A stretch of 55,404 bases of DNA, taken from contig DLCK01000053.1 of the NCBI GenBank assembly GCA_002480565.1, positions 1 through 55,404 on the forward strand, in the 5' to 3' direction. The translations under genes were made by a program, and so were the position numbers. The DNA comes from Phycisphaerales bacterium UBA7800. Its GTDB lineage: Bacteria; Planctomycetota; Phycisphaerae; Phycisphaerales; Phycisphaeraceae. Positions 9,075 through 18,000 of the stretch are shown piece after piece (within the stretch, counting starts at the first letter, position 1; every line of letters begins with the position of its first letter). The notes below the pieces were generated by a model. That model was given only the letters and a program-made list of their open reading frames with translations. It was not told the DNA's origin and ran no database searches.

Positions 9075-12000
9075 ATGTCACTAGCCAGCCGTGCATCCAG
9101 AATTCTTTGTCGTTGGTACCGCTCTGTTCTTACTCAACCTGCCGCTCGATACGGACGTAATACACACGTCGAACCACTCGAACCTCGCGTGTTGCTGTCT
9201 GGTGATGCAGGTGTTGTCCCGGAAATCGGTGATTATGTCTGGTTGGATACAAACGGTAACGGTGTGCAGGATGTCGATGAGTCGGGCGTTGAGAATGTAA
9301 CTGTTAACTTGCGCGATCGATTTGGTGATCAACTTCTGGACACCACGGTTACGGATCAGGATGGTCGCTACGGTTTCATCGGACTTGATTCAGATGAATA
9401 TGTCATTGAGGTGGTCTTACCTGACGGGTTTGTTTTTACCGACTCGTACCAAGGCAGTGACGAACAACTTGATAGCGATGTTCAATCTTATAACGGTCAG
9501 TCCTACAGCTTTTTCTATAGTTCAGGTGAAAACGATATTGACATTGATGCTGGTTTACAGAAGCTTGTTGATATTCAAGGCAATGCGCTTTACTACGGCG
9601 ATCTGACTGGTGACGTGATTGTCGGGGTATCCGATGTGCCTTTGGATCAAAGCTTCCCATCATTTGATGTGATTTATGTCTCCGATGTGGATGTCGATAC
9701 TAATATGGGCACAGGTTTGATCACCAGAGACGATGGTTTTGGATTGCTGGTGAATACCAGTGACCAAACGATTCACGAAACTGATCTTCGAGATTGCAAA
9801 TACAAAATTGGGAATGAAGGCGGTTGGTATTTTGGTGGGCAGTTTGTCTACAACACCTATTATATGTCCGACATGCTCCCGGGGCAGGCTCAAGGCTCGG
9901 TGGCAGAAAATACGCAGTTACTTATAACAGGATTAGAGTCAGGTGAAACGCTCATCGATATCGATGCTCAGTTTTACAATATGCAGATGGCACGCCATAG
10001 CCCGGGGGTTGAGGGTACCTATCATGTTACCAGTACCATTTCATTCGGTAATCGCACTGCACAAATGCCAACTACTTTGCACGGGAGTTATTCTGGAATA
10101 GCAGATTACACCGTCAATGAGGTCTCCCGTGTTTCAGCCGGAATTGATCTGGACTACGAACAAGCTACTGGCGATGCCGGTGCGTTTTCCATCAATCTGC
10201 CCACCGGTGAAGCACCGCTGTGGGTCAATGCATTTTTAGATGTTAATGGCAACGGTTTGCTTGATGATTCAGAACCCTACGTGAGTACACCCGGTTCCTA
10301 TGACGATATCAGCAGTGGTTTAGGCAACATCTCCCTGATTATGGGGACACCACCTGCCACAGGCAGTATTGGTGATCGTGTTTGGCAGGATAGCAATGCC
10401 AACGGTATACAGGATGCTGGTGAACCGGGCATTGCTGGTGTGACTGTGAATCTACTGGATGATCAAGGTGACGTGCTCGACAGTACGCAGACAGACAGCG
10501 ATGGCGGTTACGTATTTAATGATTTACCCGACGGTTCTTATTCTGTAGATTTTGATCTGCCTGTTAACTATGTATTCACACAGACCAACGTAGGTGACGA
10601 TGATTCACTTGACAGCGATGCAGATGCTCAGACTGGGTTGGTCTCTGATATTCAAATTGTCAACGGTATAACGGATGACTCGGTTGATGCGGGAATGCTT
10701 CATTTGGCGTCGGTTTCTGGCTTGGTATGGGAAGATTTGCTGGTTGATGGCCAACGCGATGACGACGATCTTTTACTTGAAGGCTTTACTGTCGAACTTT
10801 ATGACGCGGTGTCAAATCTGCTGGATACTACGTTAAGTGATGCCAATGGTGCCTATGCATTTACAGGACTGGATGCCGGTACATATATTGTCAACTTCCC
10901 ATCGCAGGATGATCGCAACTACACGCTCTACCAATTAGGTGACAGTCAGTCTGACAGTGATGCCAGTCCAATTGATGGTCGCACAGCTCAAATCGTGCTA
11001 GGTGACTCTGAACAGATATCGCATATTGATGCTGGTTTTGCACCAACGGGTCGTATTGAAATTGATGTTTGGTGGGACTTCAACAAAGATGGTTTGTTCA
11101 CCAATGATTTTCCCGCTGGCGGAACGCGTATCACACTGAGCCGTGTAGATGGCCAACGGACTCTCACCGCATTTATGACAAATTCCAAACAAGCGAATTT
11201 TGTCGACCTTGCACCGGGTGACTATCAGATCACGATCACGCCGCCTTCTGGCAAGATGCTCACTTATCAGGATCAAGGTGATGATGACACGATCGACAGT
11301 GACTTTGATCGTGTGACCAACACCATGTTTCTTACTCTTGCTGATGGGCAGGTCATCACTGATCTGGGTGCTGGCATGATGTATATCCCGCCATCACGTA
11401 TTGGTGATCGTGTCTGGATTGATACGGATTACGACGGGATTCAGGATGACGATGAGCCTGGTCTTGGTGGTGTGACTGTCAATCTTCTGGACAATCAAGG
11501 CACTGAGATCGGTGCAACCGTGACCGATTCTCAAGGTTATTATAGCTTCACTTATCTGGATGAAGGCGATTACCAAATCCAGTTGGTATTGCCCAGTGGA
11601 TATGCCGTTACCGATGTAAATCAGGGCGATGAGCAATCCCATGATAGCGATATCCATCCTGACACACTGCTCAGTGATACCATCACCATCATCAAGGGTG
11701 TAGAGGATCATAATCAGGACATCGGTCTAATCGAGCTTGGGCAAATTTCCGGCAGACTCTTTGACGATGAGGACGCTGATGGTATTTATGATTACAGCGA
11801 AGAGGCTCTCACCAATGTGACGGTTTACCTTGATGCCAATGATAACGCACAACTCGATTGGACAGATGCAAACGATAACGGTTACTGGGATAGTGGCGAA
11901 GGCGAACGATGGACTGTAAGTGATTATTTAGGCGTTTACCGTTTCGATGAGTTGACGGAAAATGATTACGTTATTCGCCAACTCACTCCGCAAAATTACA

Positions 12001-15000
12001 CGCTTATTACTCCCGATGATGGACAGCATGCGATTCATATCAGCAGGCCACCAGGAGCAGTGCAGATCAGTGATGCAGATATGACCTATCGTGGCTTGGG
12101 TTCTGTGCAAGGCGTCGTTTGGGAAGATATTAACGGTGATGGCTGGTTGGATGATGATGAACCGACCATGGCAGGGGTTACCGTCATGATCGGTGACTAT
12201 ACCACTAACACGGATCAGCAAGGTCGTTATCTGTTTGAACAGGTATTTGCAGACACCTATTCCCTGCGCATGCAATTGCCAGATGGTTATACCTATACAC
12301 AGCAACATTGGAATTCATACGCTAGCGAAGACATTGGAAGTGATGTTAATCCCACACTTGGATCGACACCGAATTTCACCGTTGAGATTGGTGAGGCACA
12401 GGGCAATATTGATGTCGGACTGGTGGCCGCAAGCAGTATCAACGGCATCGCTTGGAATGATGCGAATAAGGATGGAATTCAGGATGATGATGAACTGGGG
12501 GTGGCTGGCGTGACGGTCAAACTCTACAATGTTCATTATAGTTTATTGATTCAGACGACAGTGACGGACGATTTGGGACGCTACGTTTTTGATGGCTTAT
12601 CAGCCGAAGATTACTTTATAAAATTTGATCTGCCTGATTATCACCTTTTCACAACACAATACGCAACGGCGGATACCTCCATCGACAGTGACGTGGATCG
12701 CTTTACTTTTAGTATCAGTACGTTCACGTTGGAAGCTCAGCAGGACTTGACGGGATTGGACGCAGGGCTGATCGTCTTGTCGGATTCGGGCACGCTTGTT
12801 GGCTTTCAGGATTTCGATGATGTTACGACAGGTCAACTTGATGGTGCGTTGATTAAAGACCGAACCTACAACAACCATTACAACAGACATATTGCAGATG
12901 CTGGCGATATCAATGGAGATGGATTTGATGACTTTTTGATCTCCATTACTAATATTTATCATGGCTATGACAGCATGGTCGGACAGACCTATCTGATCTA
13001 CGGTTCGGATACACTTACAGATGATGATTATTCGCTTGGTAATCTTGATAATAATGGTTTTGATGGTGCAACCTTCACCGGTATCAATGCGTGGGATTAT
13101 CTGGGGAGCACGATTACAGGAATCGGCGACACCAATGGTGACGGATTTGATGACTTGATTATCAGTGCGCTTGAGCATGACCCTTTGGATGCGGGAGGAG
13201 GGAGTTACTATCTGCTTTATGGTTCTGCTCAAGGATTACACGGTGATATCGACCTTGCTGACATCTCTGCTGGCACCTTGTCTGGCGCCGTATTTCATGG
13301 TGGTGAATATCGTGATTTTGATCAGCAACACGTCGCTGGCGTAGGTGATGTGAATGGTGATGGATTGGCTGACTTTGCGATTGTCAGTGACGGTCGATTC
13401 TTGAATGATAACGACGGTGATGTGGTTTACCTGATTGATGGCAATGCCACGAAGTTTGAAGGTGACATTCAACTGACTGATGTTGGAACGCAAGCAGTCC
13501 CCGGAACGCAATTTCTCGATGCGGGTTCAGGCATGATTGCGGGCGCGGGGGATTTTAATGGTGATGGATTGGATGATCTGTTGATTTCACGGACACACCA
13601 CGATTTTATCGAGGACTTCAATGATGTCGTGTTGCTCTACGGCAAAGCCGATGGATTCGACGCACAGATTTCAATGACGAATTTAGATGCCTTGGACTTG
13701 TCAGCCGATGTCATACTTGATGAACTTCAATGGAATCTTCAGGTCCACGCTATCGGGGATATGAACGGCGACGGTCTGGATGATCTGGCGATTAATTCCT
13801 TCGACGTATCGAATAATCCAACTAGCTCCGGCACGACGTACATTGTCTATGGCACAACATCCGGGCTCAATGGCGATATGGATGTCAAGCAGTTGGATCA
13901 GGATCAACGTGTTGGTGCAGTGCTCCATGGTATCGAAGCGGGTGACCGTGCCGGTTCAGGGATCAAGTCCGTTGGAGATTTCAATGGGGATGGAATTAAT
14001 GATTTGCTGATGAATAGTCTCGCTTCTGGCAAAGCTGGCGGCTTTTACATGGTCTACGGTGTGCCCGGTGGCTGGCATGGTGATGTGCAACTTGCAGGCT
14101 TGTTTGACGGTTCACTGATGGGAGCCATGTTTACGTATGCCACTTACAGTGCCGCTGGCGATGTCAACGGTGACGGATTTGATGATCTACTGGCCACATG
14201 GACTGCCGGGACAACCGTTCAGGGATATACGGGACTGATCTACGGTCACGGTCGATCCGTCACATCCTACGTCTGGGAAGATGTCAACAAGGATGGACTA
14301 CGGGATGATGACGAACCAGGATTGGCTGGTGTTACCGTTCATCTACTGAATGCATCAGACCAAATCATTGACAGTACAGTGACCGATGCCAATGGTATGT
14401 ACAGTTTTACCGGTATGTCGGCCGATGATTATCGTTTGCAATTTGTACCGATCGCTGGCTATGTGCTATCGATGGAGGGGATGGGAATTAATGGAGAAAC
14501 CGACAGTGATGTCGATGCTCTAACCGGAAAATCCGACATCATTACATTGACCAACAGTCAATACATCGACAATGTCAGTGCGGGTATGTATCGTCCGGGT
14601 ACCATCAGTGGTATTGCCTGGGAGGACTTGGATGCAGACGGGTATCAGGATGACAACGAACCAGTGATGGCTGGTGTCTCCGTTTACCTGATGTCCGTCA
14701 ATGATCAAGGCATCAATATCATTGCAGGGATAACAAACAGCCAAGGTTATTACGAATTTACCAATCTGGAGCACAATCAATACACGCTGAGTTTCACGTC
14801 ACCTCAAGGCTATCTATTCACTGAGAAGGATACCGTCGGTGATGATACCGCTGACAGTGATGTCGATCCGTTGACTGGCGCGACTGATGAAATCACGATT
14901 GATTATGATCAGATTTTCACAGCGATTGATGCGGGTTTGATGCCGGTTGCCAATATTGGTGACCGTATATGGGATGACATTAATGCAAATGGTATTCAGG

Positions 15001-18000
15001 ATGATGATGAACCCGGTCTTGTTAATATCACAGTGAATCTGCTCAATGCCAGTGGCAATGTGCTTCAGACCACACGCACGGATTCGGACGGCTTCTATGC
15101 GTTTACCGATATTCTTGCCAGTACTTACCGAGTCTCCATCGTGGTGCCCAATGATTATATTCTCACTGCATACCAGCAAGGTAGTCAATCACTGTTAGAC
15201 AGTGATTTGGATCCAGGTGCAGGTCTCAGTGATTTGTTCACGCTTGGTGCCGGTGACCATTTGGATATTGATGCAGGATTGGTGTTGTCCCCAGCAATCT
15301 ATCATTCCGGCGTGATTGATATGGCCGACATCCCCAATGGCTATCTTGATGGCGCTTTATTTGAAGGGTTTGAAGCTGGAGCTATGACTGGGTCAGCCGT
15401 CTCCAATGCAGGTGATGTCAATGGCGATGGTTTTGACGATTTTCTCATTGCCACCAACCGAGCCGATCAGTATCGCGGCGCGACCCATTTGATCTACGGC
15501 AAGGCATCAGGGTTGCAAGCTGGTGTCGATCTCAATGGAGTACTCGATGGCTCAGTAGATGGTGCTGTGTTTTACGGTGCCAGTTCATCTGAATACAGCG
15601 GTCAAAGCATCTCGTCAGTAGGCGATCTCAATGGTGATGGTCTTTCAGATTTGATCATCAGTACAAGTTATGCGGGTCGGACGTATTTAGTCTATGGTCG
15701 ACAAAGTGGCTTGACTGGCGCAATTGATCTTGATGATGTGTCCGCTGGCAATATCGCCGGTGCGGTCTTTAATGGACTTAATGGCGAAAGGGCTGGCTGG
15801 GACGTATCAGACGCAGGTGATGTCAACGGTGATGGCCTGGATGACTTGCTCATTACCACGGACGAAAGTAGTAATAGTACCCAGAGTGGTAACACCTATC
15901 TGGTATACGGCCAGACACAGGAGTTTGTTGGCAATATAAATCTCTCAAATATCGAATCCGGTTATCTCGACGGAGCGGTTTTTAACTTCGATATGCAAGT
16001 GGATAACTACGGAGTAGGAAGTAGTGTCTCAACTGCTGGGGATGTCAACGGCGATGGCTATGATGATTTGATCATTGGTATGACCTATGCGTCTCCACAT
16101 ATCAACCGTGAAGGACAAGTATTCCTGATATATGGCCAAGAAACAAGTTTGACCGGCAAAATTAATTTGTCAGGCGTCATCAATGGACAAGTTCAAGGTG
16201 CAGTCTTTAATGGTATTGATGAACTCGATTTTATGGGGGAAAACGTATCTGATGCTGGCGATGTCAATGCAGACGGATATGACGACCTGTTGATTTATTC
16301 TCGCTATGGCAATGCTCACGGTTTTGTAACCGGCGAAGTATTCCTGATCTATGGACAGGCAGACGCTTTAACTGGCGAACTTGAATTAACTGATGTCACC
16401 AATGGACTAATTAAGGGGGCGTTGTTTACAGGGACGGACGGGTACGATTGGGCAGGATCATCCATTGATGGTGCAGGTGATGTTAATGGGGATGGAATTG
16501 ATGACTTTATCATCGGTGTACGTGGTGATGAATCAAAAGGTATATACACAGGTGCGGTTTACCTGATCTATGGTACTACATCAGATTTCTCAGGCACTGT
16601 CGATTTAATCGATGTCCAAACAGGGCAAGTCGATGGCGCCGTTTTCCTGGGTATCGAGGAAGGTGATCAAGTCGGCCGCAGTTGTTCTTTTGCAGGTGAT
16701 GTCAATGCAGATGGCCTGTCAGACATTGTGATCGGTGCCACGTGGGCAGACTCGCTGGGTAATTTCACTGGTCAAGCACTTCTCGTATACGGGCAGGGGA
16801 CTGGTATCAGTGACCGTGTCTGGGAAGATTACAACATCAACGGCGTGCAGGATGATGACGAACCGGGAATCGCCGGGGTGACGGTGACCCTTTTTGACGA
16901 CTCGGAAAACACGGTCGCCACCACCGTCACCAACGCCGATGGCGACTATGCCTTTGGTAACCTCACCACAGGCGATTATCGTGTCGGGTTTGAGTTGCTG
17001 GATGGCTACACATTCACCACGCAAAATGTCGGGGCAGATGATGATTTAGACAGTGATGTCGATGCGCAAACCGGAAAATCCGACATCATTACATTGACCA
17101 ACGGTCAATACATCGACACCCTCGATGCAGGGATGTACTTTACAACGGTTGCCGATGCCGGGGATGCATATCAGCCCTACGAAGGTTATCCGATTCAGTT
17201 TGATGCTTCAGGCACTCAGACTCACAGTCCAAACGCGCAGTATGCATGGGATTTGGATCTTGACGGCCAGTATGATGATGCAACGGGAATAGCACCAGCT
17301 CTCACTTGGTCGAATATTCTCGCATTGGGCTTGCCTTCGGACAGTTCGACTATGACCATTGCTTTGCAGGTGACGGATGAAATCGGCACATATGTCGATC
17401 AAACAACCTTGCAGATTATCAATATTGCACCATCGATTCATTCAGGCACGTTGTATCACGTCGACTATGGCGGGACGGTGACACTTAATGCCAGTGCGAC
17501 CGATGCTGGTGATGATGACTTACGTATCGAATGGGATCTTGATGGTGATGGTATTACCGGTGAAACAGGTGCTGACGCAACGCGCGGTGATGAAGTCGGT
17601 CTGACACCCACCTTTAACAGCAGTGGGTTGGCTGCGAATAGCTTGGCGCAAGTGACACTCCATGTGTGGGATGATGTAACGCAGAGCACCACAGGGGCAC
17701 ACATCATCATCAGCCCCGCATCTAGCATCGGTGATCGCGTTTGGCATGACCTTAATGCCAATGATGTTCAGGATGAAAATGAACCCGGCATGGCAGGTGT
17801 CACTGTGAACCTTCTGGATGAATCACAGCATTTCATGGCAACCACCACCACCGATGGTGATGGTAACTATCTGTTTGATAATCTTGTCACAGGTGATTAC
17901 CGCATCGAAGTGGTCGCACCTGTGGGCTATGGTTTTACACCAACAGATAGTTACAGCTACAGCATCGAAGCTGGGCATTTTATGATTTCACCTGATTTCT

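Noticed and set aside
12600..13232. Long antisense frames inside the giant surface gene
   Set aside because: The sense strand is continuously coding with clear repeats; the antisense frames arise from biased codon use (GAT/GGT-rich repeats).
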